A stretch of 64,000 nt of DNA, taken from the NCBI GenBank assembly GCA_013001055.1, contig JABDNH010000021.1, forward strand, positions 33,805 through 97,804, in the 5' to 3' direction. A program made the position numbers and the translations under genes. Positions 25,930-37,315 of this stretch are shown here, in pieces. Numbering within the stretch: the stretch's first letter is position 1; the number at the start of each line of letters is the position of its first letter. The notes beneath the pieces were generated by a model that had not been told where the DNA came from, made no database searches, and worked only from the letters and a program-made list of their open reading frames with translations. Source of the DNA: Sphingomonas sp. (GTDB taxonomy: Bacteria > Pseudomonadota > Alphaproteobacteria > Sphingomonadales > Sphingomonadaceae).

Positions 25930-28218
25930 GTGGCTGATGTGAAGGCAAAGAAGCGCAAAGAGACGCACCGCAACTTCCTGTTGTGGACGGTCGTGCTCGG
26001 CCTTGTTTTCGGCATGCTCGAGTTGGGCATGCCGCTCGAACAACTGGGTCAGACGTCGCGTGACAAAATCCTGCAGAAGAAAGTCAGCGGCGACATCGTT
26101 CTGGTAGGCATCGACGATCGCGCCGTGCGGGATGTGGGCGTTTGGCCCTGGCCGCGCTCGCAGCAGGCAAAGCTTCTCTCGTCGATCGACCGGCAAGGTG
26201 CGGACCGCATCTTTGTCGACGTCCATTACGCCGGCCCGACGACGCCTGCTGAAGATCAGGCACTGGTCGATACGTTGGCCAAGATCGACAATGTCGTCAT
26301 CGGTTCTTTCAGTTCGCGTACCGACGGGGAAGATTGGCACGAGGTCATCTGGCCGCAGCGGATGTTCTCCGAGGTCGCCGAAGTCGGGTCGCTGACTGCC
26401 ATATATGATTACCGTTCACAGCCCAAAAGCCTGCCCTACGCGGTTGAGTTCGACGGGAAGCGCATGGATGGATTCTCATCGCTGATGGCCAAGTATGAGG
26501 GACCGATCGGCAAGACGTATCAAATTGATTATTCGTTTAGTCCCTACTCGATCCCCTATGTCAGCGCTGCCGATCTCATGGCGGGTCGCAAGATCGACAT
26601 GCTGGCGGGTAAGACTGTCGTTGTTGGCGCAGATTCCGAGCAAATCGGCGATCGCTACATGTTGCCAGGCTATAAGCGCATGGGGGGCGTCTATGCCCAG
26701 ATCCTGGGTGCAGAAACGCTCAAAATCGGACCGCGGCTTGAACTTGGCTGGATCGGCCCCTTCATATTGGCGGTGGCCGCTCTTCTCCTTGCGCTGCGAT
26801 TGCGCAACCAATGGGTGCGCCCGCTCCTACTGATGGGAACAGGCGGTGCCATTATCGCAGTGCCAATCGCGACCGAGATGTTTCGCATCGGCCTCGACAT
26901 CGTGCCCGCGCTATTCGTTTTGGCCATGGGACTTGCGCGCACCATGTGGATGCGCTGGAAGCAACGCGGCCTGATCAACGAGCTGACCGGCCTTCCAAAC
27001 CTGGTTGCCCTGCGACGGGATAAATCGGGCCATGACCTGCCCATGATTGCCGCGCGCATTCATAATTTCGCAGAGATCGCCTCGACCCTCGACGCCGACG
27101 GCGAAGGCCGCCTCGTCGAGCAGATCGCCGGCCGACTTGGCGTAGGACGACGCGAACAGGGTACGCTTTATCAGGGCGACGAAGGTATCTTCGTCTGGTT
27201 CGCCGACAAGCAGGTCGCAATCGGCAATCACCTGGAGGCACTACACGCACTGTTCCGCAGTGCCGTCACGGCCGATGCCAAAAATTTCGATGTCGATATC
27301 AGCTTTGGCGTGGAGGTCGGCTCGGGCCGTAGCCTCTCCAACCGGCTTGGTAGCGCGCTCGTTGCCGCGGACGAAGCGCATGACGAAGGCATAAAGTGGA
27401 AATATTTCGATCCGTCACGCCATGAAGATACTACATGGCGCCTCTCGCTTCTGAGTGAACTCGACAAGGCCATCGACAATGGCGAAGTCACCCTTGCCTA
27501 CCAGCCGAAGCTCGATCTGAAGACCAACAAGATCATCGGTGCCGAAGCTCTGGCGCGCTGGACACACCCCGACAAGGGCCCGATCAGTCCGACCGAATTC
27601 ATCAGCGCCGCGGAAACCCACGACCGGATTGGCAAGCTCACCGAATATGTCCTCGACCAGGCCATCGCGGCAGCAGCAAACTTTTGCAGCGGGAACGACG
27701 ATTTCTCGGTCGCGGTCAATCTGTCCGCGCGTATCCTCACTGACCGGTCCCTGCCCCGGCGCATCTTCGCCAAGTTGCAGACGCACGGCGTGGCCCCGCA
27801 ACAACTGGTGCTGGAATTGACCGAAACCGCAGCGCTGGAAGGCACCGGCGCCGATCTCGAGCTGCTAGCCGAATTACGCCAGATGGGCGTCAATATCTCG
27901 ATCGACGATTACGGCACCGGTCTTTCGACGCTCGAATATCTGAAGAAGGTTCCGGCCAGCGAACTCAAGATCGACCAGAGCTTCGTGCGCGGGATGCGCG
28001 ATAATCGCTCCGATCTCATCATGGTCCAATCCACGATTGCCCTTGCCCATTCGCTTGACCGCAAGGTGGTAGCCGAGGGCGTCGAAGATCGCGAGAGCCT
28101 CGACCAGCTCAAATCTATGGCGTGCGACATTGCACAAGGGTTCATCGTCGGGCGTCCGATGGGCGAGCACGAATTGCTGCGCCGCTTGCGCCAGGAAAAA
28201 CGCACCAAGGTCGCCTAG
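25930..28218 (+). CDS. CHASE2 sensor with degenerate GGDEF and intact EAL domain (c-di-GMP phosphodiesterase)
   Basis: This 762-residue membrane protein starts with GTG (AGGAGAG upstream). There is one helix near residues 17-34, a periplasmic CHASE2 domain (about 36-260, with GIDDRAVRDVGVWPWPR), and three more helices to about 340. A degenerate GGDEF follows, with QGDEG near residue 414 instead of GGDEF. The EAL domain (about 510-750) keeps EALARW, NLSAR, LELTE, SIDDYGTG, KIDQSFV and AEGVE. It is therefore probably a c-di-GMP hydrolase controlled by an outside signal. It sits on the opposite strand inside the pnt gene set, separating pntAA from pntAB-pntB. Confidence 0.9.
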   Translation: MADVKAKKRKETHRNFLLWTVVLGLVFGMLELGMPLEQLGQTSRDKILQKKVSGDIVLVGIDDRAVRDVGVWPWPRSQQAKLLSSIDRQGADRIFVDVHYAGPTTPAEDQALVDTLAKIDNVVIGSFSSRTDGEDWHEVIWPQRMFSEVAEVGSLTAIYDYRSQPKSLPYAVEFDGKRMDGFSSLMAKYEGPIGKTYQIDYSFSPYSIPYVSAADLMAGRKIDMLAGKTVVVGADSEQIGDRYMLPGYKRMGGVYAQILGAETLKIGPRLELGWIGPFILAVAALLLALRLRNQWVRPLLLMGTGGAIIAVPIATEMFRIGLDIVPALFVLAMGLARTMWMRWKQRGLINELTGLPNLVALRRDKSGHDLPMIAARIHNFAEIASTLDADGEGRLVEQIAGRLGVGRREQGTLYQGDEGIFVWFADKQVAIGNHLEALHALFRSAVTADAKNFDVDISFGVEVGSGRSLSNRLGSALVAADEAHDEGIKWKYFDPSRHEDTTWRLSLLSELDKAIDNGEVTLAYQPKLDLKTNKIIGAEALARWTHPDKGPISPTEFISAAETHDRIGKLTEYVLDQAIAAAANFCSGNDDFSVAVNLSARILTDRSLPRRIFAKLQTHGVAPQQLVLELTETAALEGTGADLELLAELRQMGVNISIDDYGTGLSTLEYLKKVPASELKIDQSFVRGMRDNRSDLIMVQSTIALAHSLDRKVVAEGVEDRESLDQLKSMACDIAQGFIVGRPMGEHELLRRLRQEKRTKVA

Positions 28219-28298
28219 ACCCTAGGACTTCAACTTCGCTTTGAATTGTTTCGGATCGCTAACGATCCTAGCTCTGCGCGAAAAAGATGGTAAATTTC

Positions 28299-28327
28299 TT
28301 GCTAACCATCCCAATTAAGGTTAATAC
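28299..28327 (+). promoter_or_regulatory. Putative sigma70-type promoter of the 26-codon gene
   Basis: TTGCTA (28299-28304) and TAATAC (28322-28327) are separated by 17 bases, placing a transcription start near 28335, about 40 bases before the small gene's ATG. The boxes match consensus only in part, so this is inference supported by the position between the preceding stop and the small gene. Confidence 0.4.
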
Positions 28328-28374
28328 ACTTCTCGTGTGTGCGCATTTTTGCGCTAGAACGCAGGGGAAGAACG

Positions 28375-28455
28375 ATGAAGAATAAGAAACCAAATAAGGG
28401 TTTCTGGGACTGGCTTCTCGGCGGTGGTGTTGGTTCCACCGGCACCGGCGGTTAA
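28375..28455 (+). CDS. Small 26-residue peptide of unknown function (Lys-rich head, FWDW core, Gly-rich tail)
   Basis: ATG at 28375 is preceded by AGGGGAAG at ideal spacing and followed by 26 codons and TAA. The peptide reads as a basic head (MKNKKPNK), an aromatic core (GFWDWLL) and a glycine tail (GGGVGSTGTGG). A candidate promoter lies upstream and a clear terminator 22 bases downstream, so the stretch behaves like a complete transcription unit rather than random open sequence. The peptide is too short for a domain call. It could be a signalling or RiPP-like peptide, a small membrane-associated protein, or part of a small RNA. I do not recognise a family. Confidence 0.55.
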   Translation: MKNKKPNKGFWDWLLGGGVGSTGTGG

Positions 28456-28476
28456 GTCTACGGACCCTAAGAATTG

Positions 28477-28502
28477 AAAAGCCCGGTTTCGGCCGGGTTT
28501 TT
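28477..28502 (+). terminator. Rho-independent terminator after the 26-codon gene
   Basis: AAAAGCCCGG (28477-28486) pairs with CCGGGTTTTT (28493-28502) around a TTTCGG loop, with one G-T pair, and is followed by CTTTG. It lies 22 bases past the small gene's stop. The A-run on the left may let it also act on minus-strand pntAA transcripts. Confidence 0.85.
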
Positions 28503-28567
28503 CTTTGTCTTCAGCAGTTTGGCTAAGAATGCGGCGGTTTCAAATGGGCCGCCTTTCCGTTTCCGGT

Positions 28568-29698
28568 TTAGGCGTTTTCAAGCAGCCTGTCGTGCACGAC
28601 CTTGCCGTCTTTGGTGAGCCGCACACCGGCGACAATTTCATCATCGTCCGGAAAAACGAATCGATTCGATTCGGAGTCCCAGAAAGCCGCCAAAAAGTTA
28701 AAGAGATTGCGGCTAAATAGCGCGCCAGCGTCCGCTGCGAGCGCGCGAGCGGGTTGGACGGGACCAACAATTTTTACGCCATGGCGGATCACCGTAGTGC
28801 CAGGCTCGGTGCCTTCGACATTCCCGCCGGCTTCAGCCGCAAGGTCGTAGATGACGCTGCCTTCGCGCATCGAACGGATCTGCGCATCGTTGATAAGTCG
28901 GGGAGCGGGGCGTCCCGGGATCAGGGCCGTGGTAATGACGATGTCCTGCTTGCCGATATGCTCATTGACGAGCTCGGCCTGGGCTTTCTTGTACTCCTCA
29001 GACGTCTCACCGGCGTAGCCGCCCTCCCCTTCACCTTCGATACCCTCGACCTGATCGACAAATATCGGTTTGGCGCCGAGCGACCTGATCTGCTCCTTGG
29101 TGGCCGAGCGCACGTCCGTCGCACTGACCTGCGCGCCGAGCCGCTTGGCGGTCGCGATTGCCTGTAGACCGGCAACACCCACGCCCATGATGAAGACGCG
29201 CGCCGGACTTACTGTGCCTGCAGCCGTCATCATCATCGGAAAGACGCGCCCATATTCTGAGGCGGCATCGATCACGGCCTTGTAACCTGCGAGGTTCGAT
29301 TGCGAGGACAATATGTCCATTGACTGCGCCCGCGTGATGCGTGGCATCCATTCCATCGCCATCGCCTCGAGACCGGCATCGGCATAGGCTCTTACGGCGT
29401 CGCTGCGCCGCACCGGGTCGAGCGCACCGACGAGGACAGCGCCCGCTTTAGTCCCCGCGAGATCACCCGCATCGGGGCCCTGTACGGACAATACGACGTC
29501 AGCATCCTTGAGGACGTCGGCACGCTGCGCGACGGTCGCACCTGCCTCCTCGTAGGCAGCGTCAGAGATGTTGGCAGACTCGCCAGCCCCTTGTTCTATT
29601 GCAATCCCGGGCCCCAGCGCAGCCAACTTCTTGACCGTCTCGGGAATGGCAGCGACGCGCGTTTCGTCGCCCTTTTCCTTGAGGACTGCAATCTTCAT
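28568..29698 (-). CDS. pntAA: NAD(P) transhydrogenase subunit alpha, soluble NAD-binding part (part 1)
   Basis: This 376-residue protein is domain I of proton-translocating transhydrogenase. It has N-terminal KEKGDETRVAAIPETVKKL, ITRAQSMDILSSQSNLAGYKAV, the NAD-binding VFIMGVGVAGLQAIATAKRLGA, and TTALIPGRPAPRLI. A strong AAGGAG site lies before its ATG and overlaps the stop of the small oxidase subunit gene. Its usual neighbours pntAB and pntB lie 2.8 kb further down on the same strand, beyond the opposite-strand CHASE2-EAL and small peptide genes, so the subunits must be made from separate transcripts. Confidence 0.95.
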   Translation of the reverse strand: MKIAVLKEKGDETRVAAIPETVKKLAALGPGIAIEQGAGESANISDAAYEEAGATVAQRADVLKDADVVLSVQGPDAGDLAGTKAGAVLVGALDPVRRSDAVRAYADAGLEAMAMEWMPRITRAQSMDILSSQSNLAGYKAVIDAASEYGRVFPMMMTAAGTVSPARVFIMGVGVAGLQAIATAKRLGAQVSATDVRSATKEQIRSLGAKPIFVDQVEGIEGEGEGGYAGETSEEYKKAQAELVNEHIGKQDIVITTALIPGRPAPRLINDAQIRSMREGSVIYDLAAEAGGNVEGTEPGTTVIRHGVKIVGPVQPARALAADAGALFSRNLFNFLAAFWDSESNRFVFPDDDEIVAGVRLTKDGKVVHDRLLENA

Positions 29699-29707
29699 CG
29701 GCGCTCC

Positions 29708-29854
29708 TTAGGCTGCGACGAGCCAGATAACGAGGATAGTCACCGGCACGACAACCCAAAGGCTCATTTTGATCAGCCTTAGAAATCGGTCGTAACTGCT
29801 TTCGTGCTGCGGATAGTCCATCTCGGTAGCGGTCGGATAATTCTTCTCGGCCAT
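29708..29854 (-). CDS. aa3-type cytochrome c oxidase subunit IV-like small membrane protein
   Basis: This 48-residue protein starts MAEKNYPTATEMDYPQHE, followed by a short basic stretch (SYDRFLRLIKM) and one membrane helix (SLWVVVPVTILVIWLVAA). This matches the alphaproteobacterial aa3 oxidase subunit IV family (COX4_pro_2), whose genes often precede pntAA, as here (nine bases). It would sit in the inner membrane. The role of this subunit in the oxidase is unclear. An AGGGATCAGG stretch precedes the ATG. Confidence 0.82.
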   Translation of the reverse strand: MAEKNYPTATEMDYPQHESSYDRFLRLIKMSLWVVVPVTILVIWLVAA

Positions 29855-29982
29855 GCCTGATCCCTGTCTTGTGGTTGGCACCAAATATTGGTCGCGACCT
29901 CCCTAACAAGCCAAAGCGCGCCCCAAAAGTCCTTTTCGCGGCCTTAACCGACACTTTACCACCGTTCCCTATAGGAGAGAGC

Positions 29983-31434
29983 ATGAGCAAGAGCCCCTCT
30001 TCGAGCGAAACCGTACGGTCCCTGCTATTGGTGGAGTCCGACGCCGACGAGCGTCGCCTCGTCTCCGCGGTCGCAAGCCGCGCCGGTTGGGCCGTTGTCG
30101 GCGCCGCCGATAGCGAAACTGCGGTCGGACTGCTGCAGGGCCCGCACGGCCGCGAGGTACAGGCTGCCATTCTGTCGAGCTGGGATCCCGAGAATAGCGC
30201 CGAGTTGATCAATGCCTTGCGCGCCAAGCGCGACGAGCTACCGGTCATTGTGCTCGCCGAGGATGGGTCGATCGAGTTGGCTGTCGAGGCGATGCGTGCG
30301 GGCGCGTCCGATTTCCTGGCCAAGCCCGTGTCGCCCGAACGCTTGCTGGGCGCGCTCACGACCCACGCCGACCGCCGCCGGCCGGCAGGCGAGCTGGCTC
30401 CCTTGTCGGAAAAACTCGCACCGACGCTGAGCCTTGAACAATTGGTTGGCGCCGCGCCCAACTTTCGCGCCGCGCTTGCAGTCGCTGCGAAAGCTGCGCG
30501 CAATCGTCTGCCCGTCCTCATCTTGGGCGAGGCCGGTAGCGGCAAGGAAACCTTTGCAAGCGCCATCCATGCTGCCTCGTTGCGCAATCGCAGCCCGATC
30601 GTCACGGTCGACTGCCAGGCCGTTTCGGCCAAGGCTATCGACAGCGAGCTATTCGGTCACGTGCCGGGCGCGTTTCCAGGTGCATTTTCCGAAAAGATCG
30701 GCAAGTTGGTCGCAGCCCATGAGGGCACGATCGTCCTTGACGATATCCACGAACTACCGGCTGAGACGCAAGCCGCGCTCGACCGCGTGCTGGCCACCGG
30801 CGAGGTCCGCCCGGTGGGATGCAACGGCTCAAGTAGCGTCGACGTGCGGCTGATCGCCACGGCGAGCCGCCCGCTCCCCGACGACTTCCATGAAGGCCTC
30901 AAGAAGCGCATCGAAACGACGATCGTTACCTTGCCGCCGCTGCGCGCCCGTTCTAGCGATATTCCGGCGCTCGCACGGCATTTCCTGAACCAGATCGCCG
31001 AACAGCCCGGCATGAAGCCCCTGTCGATCGGGAACGACGCGCTGGCCGTTCTGATGCGTTATGGTTGGCCGGGCAACTTGCGCCAGCTTGCTGCAGTGCT
31101 GTTCCGTGCGGCAGTCGGTAGCGACGGCAACAGTCTGACCGCGGACGATTTTCCCCATATCGCGGTGCAGAGTCGTTACTCGGGTCGCCAGACTGACGCG
31201 TCGCCGGAAATATCCGAAGGCAGCGCCAATCGCGCCATGGCCGGTGAAGGACCCGTGTCCGTGTTCGACGACGACGGGCATATCCGCCAATTGTCCGACA
31301 TCGAGGCCGATCTGATCCGCCTCGCCATCGGTCACTATCGCGGGCGAATGACAGAAGTCGCACGTCGCCTCGGAATCGGCCGTTCGACCCTTTACAGGAA
31401 GCTCGGCGACCTCGGCATCGACACCGCCGCTTAA
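29983..31434 (+). CDS. NtrC-like transcription regulator with degenerate receiver and altered GAFTGA loop
   Basis: This 483-residue protein has three parts: a receiver-like domain (about 12-130), an AAA+ domain (about 150-380) and a Fis-type helix-turn-helix (EVARRLGIGRSTLYRKL). AGGAGAG lies before the ATG at 29983. The receiver lacks the phosphoacceptor: the expected Asp is Ser (AAILSSWDP), although the acidic pocket ESDADE and the Lys of LAKPV remain. In the AAA+ domain Walker A (GEAGSGKE) is intact, but Walker B reads VLDDIHEL and the sigma54-contact loop reads GAFPGA instead of GAFTGA. It may therefore act without phosphorylation and perhaps without sigma54. Confidence 0.88.
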   Translation: MSKSPSSSETVRSLLLVESDADERRLVSAVASRAGWAVVGAADSETAVGLLQGPHGREVQAAILSSWDPENSAELINALRAKRDELPVIVLAEDGSIELAVEAMRAGASDFLAKPVSPERLLGALTTHADRRRPAGELAPLSEKLAPTLSLEQLVGAAPNFRAALAVAAKAARNRLPVLILGEAGSGKETFASAIHAASLRNRSPIVTVDCQAVSAKAIDSELFGHVPGAFPGAFSEKIGKLVAAHEGTIVLDDIHELPAETQAALDRVLATGEVRPVGCNGSSSVDVRLIATASRPLPDDFHEGLKKRIETTIVTLPPLRARSSDIPALARHFLNQIAEQPGMKPLSIGNDALAVLMRYGWPGNLRQLAAVLFRAAVGSDGNSLTADDFPHIAVQSRYSGRQTDASPEISEGSANRAMAGEGPVSVFDDDGHIRQLSDIEADLIRLAIGHYRGRMTEVARRLGIGRSTLYRKLGDLGIDTAA

Positions 31435-31454
31435 GGGGGCTACCCCACCCTTCC

Positions 31455-32135
31455 ATGAAGATCCTCATCACGGGCGCCGCATCCGGCATCGGCAAGGCCT
31501 GCGCCGCACATTATCGCGCAAGAGGCGCCGATCTCATCCTCGTTGACCGGAATGGCGGCAAGGACATCCTCGAGGGCGATGTAACTGATCCGACGCTGTG
31601 GGACCGCATTGACCTTACCGGCCTTACGCATGCCGTCGTCAACGCGGGTATAGGCGATTCTGCGCGTGTCGAGGAGATGTCGTTCGAGGCTTGGCGCAAG
31701 ATCATGGCGGTCAACCTCGATGGCGCCTTCCTGACCTTGCAGGCAGCGCTGAAAGCAATCGACAAGGGCGCGATCGTCATCACTTCCTCCGTATCGGGTA
31801 TCAAAGCTTACCCCTTCACCGCTGCCTATGGCGCATCGAAAGCGGCAGTCGCGCATCTCTCCAAAATTGCCGCCGCCGAGAATGCCAAGCGCGGTGTGCG
31901 CGTAAACGCGATTGCGCCGGGCGGCGTCGATACCGCAATCTGGGATGGCCCTGTCATTGATGCGTTTGTCGAAAAGCTCGGCAGCCGCGAAAAAGCCATC
32001 GAAGCGATGGGCGCCGACACGCCGATCGGGCGGTTTGCGGAGGCCAGCGAGATCGCGCGCCAGATCGCTTTCCTCCTCGAGGAGGAAACGGTGACCGGCA
32101 CCGTGTTGGTCAGCGACGGTGGCGTCAGTCTCTAA
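31455..32135 (+). CDS. Short-chain dehydrogenase/reductase (SDR) family oxidoreductase
   Basis: This 226-residue classical SDR has the NAD(P)-binding motif TGAASGIGKA at the N-terminus, VNAGIGD, the catalytic Ser in ITSSVSG and the YGASK catalytic pair. The region after the active site (AIAPGGVDTAIW) and the C-terminal GTVLVSDGGVSL are usual for the family. It follows the NtrC-like gene by 20 bases and may share its transcript. Its stop overlaps that of folP on the other strand. The substrate cannot be read from the sequence. Confidence 0.9.
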   Translation: MKILITGAASGIGKACAAHYRARGADLILVDRNGGKDILEGDVTDPTLWDRIDLTGLTHAVVNAGIGDSARVEEMSFEAWRKIMAVNLDGAFLTLQAALKAIDKGAIVITSSVSGIKAYPFTAAYGASKAAVAHLSKIAAAENAKRGVRVNAIAPGGVDTAIWDGPVIDAFVEKLGSREKAIEAMGADTPIGRFAEASEIARQIAFLLEEETVTGTVLVSDGGVSL

Positions 32136-33199
32136 AGCCTGGGTGTAAGCGCCTGATCGCGCAGTCCGCGCCACACGCGTAAGGCCTGTACGCTTTCCGG
32201 GACATCATGGACGCGAATGATCTGTGCGCCTTGTTCGGCAGCTTTGATGGCGAGCGCGAGGCTGCCGCCTAGTCGCTGGTCCGCCTCGGCCTCGCCCGAT
32301 AGCGCGCCGATCATGCGCTTGCGGCTTGCGCCCAACAGCACCGGGCAACCAAGCGAATGGAACATCGCCAGCCCGTTCAGAAGCTCGAGGTTATGCGCCA
32401 CGCTCTTGCCGAAGCCGATGCCAGGATCGACGATGATTTCCTTGATACCTGCCTCGCGCACCACCTTGACGCGATCTTCGAGCCAAAGCCAGAGATCGAC
32501 CAGCACGTTGTCGTAGAATGGATTTTCCTGCATCGTCTGAGGGTCGCCCTGCGCGTGCATCAGTACGACCGGGACGCCCGCTTTCGCTACCACTTCCACG
32601 CTTCGATCATCGAACGTCAGCGCCGACACGTCATTCACCAGGTGCGCTCCCGCAGCGAGCGCCGCCTCCATCACCTGCGCCTTGCGCGTATCGATGCTGA
32701 CCGCGTTGCCGCCCGAAACGAGGCGTTCCACCACAGGCTCGACCCGTGCGATTTCATCGCCTTCCCACACGGTACGAGCACCCGGCCGCGTGCTTTCACC
32801 GCCAACGTCGAGGATCGCCGCCCCTGCCATCGCCATGTCGGCCCCGGCCATCGCGGCCGTATCGGCGTTCTCATGTTTGCCGCCGTCCGAGAAACTGTCG
32901 GGCGTGGTATTAATGATGCCCATGACTTGAGGCTGGTCCATCGGGATCGAACGCGCGCCGAGCTTGAGGGGCGCGCGAGTGCCGGTCAGCGCCTCCCATT
33001 GTGCCGCCATATCGTCATCGAAGCGCTCTTCGATGCCCTCGACGGGCACCAGTTCGGCTCCGCAGCGCAAGTTCGTGCCGTCGAGTTGGATCAGTTCGAC
33101 CGCGGAAAACCAGTTCAGTCCGCCTGCGAGCCGGGCTATCTTGTTATCGTGACCGAAGGGGGAATCGATGAAGCCTGTGGGCCGGATCAGTGTGCGCAT
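32132..33199 (-). CDS. folP: Dihydropteroate synthase
   Basis: This 355-residue enzyme joins p-aminobenzoate to dihydropterin pyrophosphate in folate synthesis. The DHPS core begins near residue 88 (VMGIINTTPDSFSDGG) and continues with LDVGGESTRPGA, AVSIDTRKAQV, LVNDVSAL, VLMHAQGDPQTMQ and VDPGIGFGKS. The first 85 residues are an extra N-terminal region seen in alphaproteobacterial FolP proteins. The ATG at 33199 follows GCGAGG; the frame is open a little further upstream. It diverges from a hydrolase gene across a 114-base interval. Confidence 0.93.
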   Translation of the reverse strand: MRTLIRPTGFIDSPFGHDNKIARLAGGLNWFSAVELIQLDGTNLRCGAELVPVEGIEERFDDDMAAQWEALTGTRAPLKLGARSIPMDQPQVMGIINTTPDSFSDGGKHENADTAAMAGADMAMAGAAILDVGGESTRPGARTVWEGDEIARVEPVVERLVSGGNAVSIDTRKAQVMEAALAAGAHLVNDVSALTFDDRSVEVVAKAGVPVVLMHAQGDPQTMQENPFYDNVLVDLWLWLEDRVKVVREAGIKEIIVDPGIGFGKSVAHNLELLNGLAMFHSLGCPVLLGASRKRMIGALSGEAEADQRLGGSLALAIKAAEQGAQIIRVHDVPESVQALRVWRGLRDQALTPRL

Positions 33200-33313
33200 C
33201 CTCGCGCTATAACCCCATTTCCATGCTTTTGTGACCAATTTGGTAAGAATTTGGCATTACGTCCTCACACCGGAACGTCGCGGCGGAGCCCCGCGTCTAC
33301 CCGGGAGGTCAGT

Positions 33314-36139
<2,826 letters not shown>

Positions 36140-36158
<19 letters not shown>

Positions 36159-37315
36159 GGCGGGAAACGGCGGTTCTCGCCGCCTTTGTAGAGGAAAACC
36201 GTATTGCCGGCGGGATCGCGTAACCGCGCTTCGCGCCAACCCCAGGGTTGGGCGCGCGCGCCATGTTCGAACGGCATGCCAGCGCGGGTCAGTTTTTCAA
36301 CGCGGCGGTCGAGATCGTCGACCTCGAAATAGATCGCGACGAAATCCTCGACCTCGGCGTCGGGATCGCACTGGATCGACATGGTCGTGCCATTGCCGGT
36401 CTCGAAGCGCGCATACTGGTTGTCGGGGCTGTCGACGATCTGCTTTAGTCCGAGCTTCTTGTAGAAGGCGACCATCGCGTCATAGTCCTTGCCCGTCATG
36501 GTCACCTGATTCAGCCGCGGCATCTCGTCCGCGCCCAGATCCATGCGCACGCGGTGATGCCCCATCGGCCCCGCACCGCGCCCGATGCCGGGCGCTTCGT
36601 AAAGCGCGATACGAACGAAATCGCGCGCCTTTGCAATGGCGTCGCCCAAGGGGTCGCCGCGTCCAAGACACGTCGCGATCCCGCTGGCCAGCGTGCAGCC
36701 GGTGCCATGGCTATGCTGCGTTTCGATGCGCGTGCCCTGCCATGTCGTGATATTGTCTTCTTCCACCAGAACGTCCGCGATGCTTTCGCCATCGTCATCG
36801 TCATGGCTACCCTTCATCAGGACAGGCGACTTGTGACGAGCGACCAGTTCGAGCGCTGCCGCCATCGTATCGGTCCGTGCGGTGAGCTTCTTGAGCTCGG
36901 GAATATTGGGCGTGATCAGCGTCGCCACGTCCATCAGCTTGCCCATCGCCGCAACAGTCTCCTCGTCGGCCAGCGTCGAACCCGACGTCGCCACCATGAC
37001 CGGGTCGACGACGATCGGCACATGCAGGCGCTTCAGCCGATCGGCGATAGTGCGCGCCGTGAATGCGCTGCCAATCATGCCAATCTTGATTGCATCGACC
37101 CCGAAATCCTTGAGGCAAGCTTCGACCTGGGCAAGTACGGTTTCGGCGGGGATAGGATGGATTGCATCAACACCGCGACTGTTTTGCGCGGTTACCGCAG
37201 TTATTGCGGTCATGGCATGACCGCCCAGCATCGTGACGGTCTTGATGTCCGCCTGGATGCCGGCGCCGCCGCCCGAATCCGATCCGGCGATGATGAGAAT
37301 GCGCGGTGTCTTCAC
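36140..37315 (-). CDS. thiD: Fusion of hydroxymethylpyrimidine/phosphomethylpyrimidine kinase (ThiD) and a VOC (glyoxalase-like) domain
   Basis: This 391-residue protein has two parts. Residues 1 to about 258 are Thi[55 protein letters not shown] and the ATP/Mg motif [12 protein letters not shown]. It phosphorylates HMP for thiamine synthesis. Residues from about 265 on are a VOC fold: [25 protein letters not shown] and [23 protein letters not shown] at 37315 is chosen because it overlaps the glmM stop by four bases (GTGA). The fusion of a thiamine kinase with a VOC domain is not a standard combination; the VOC domain's ligand is unknown. Confidence 0.9.

Noticed and set aside
32357..33313. 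N-terminal extension of the alpha/beta hydrolase frame
   Set aside because: Open only because it is antisense to folP; a ribosome site marks the real start at 33314.
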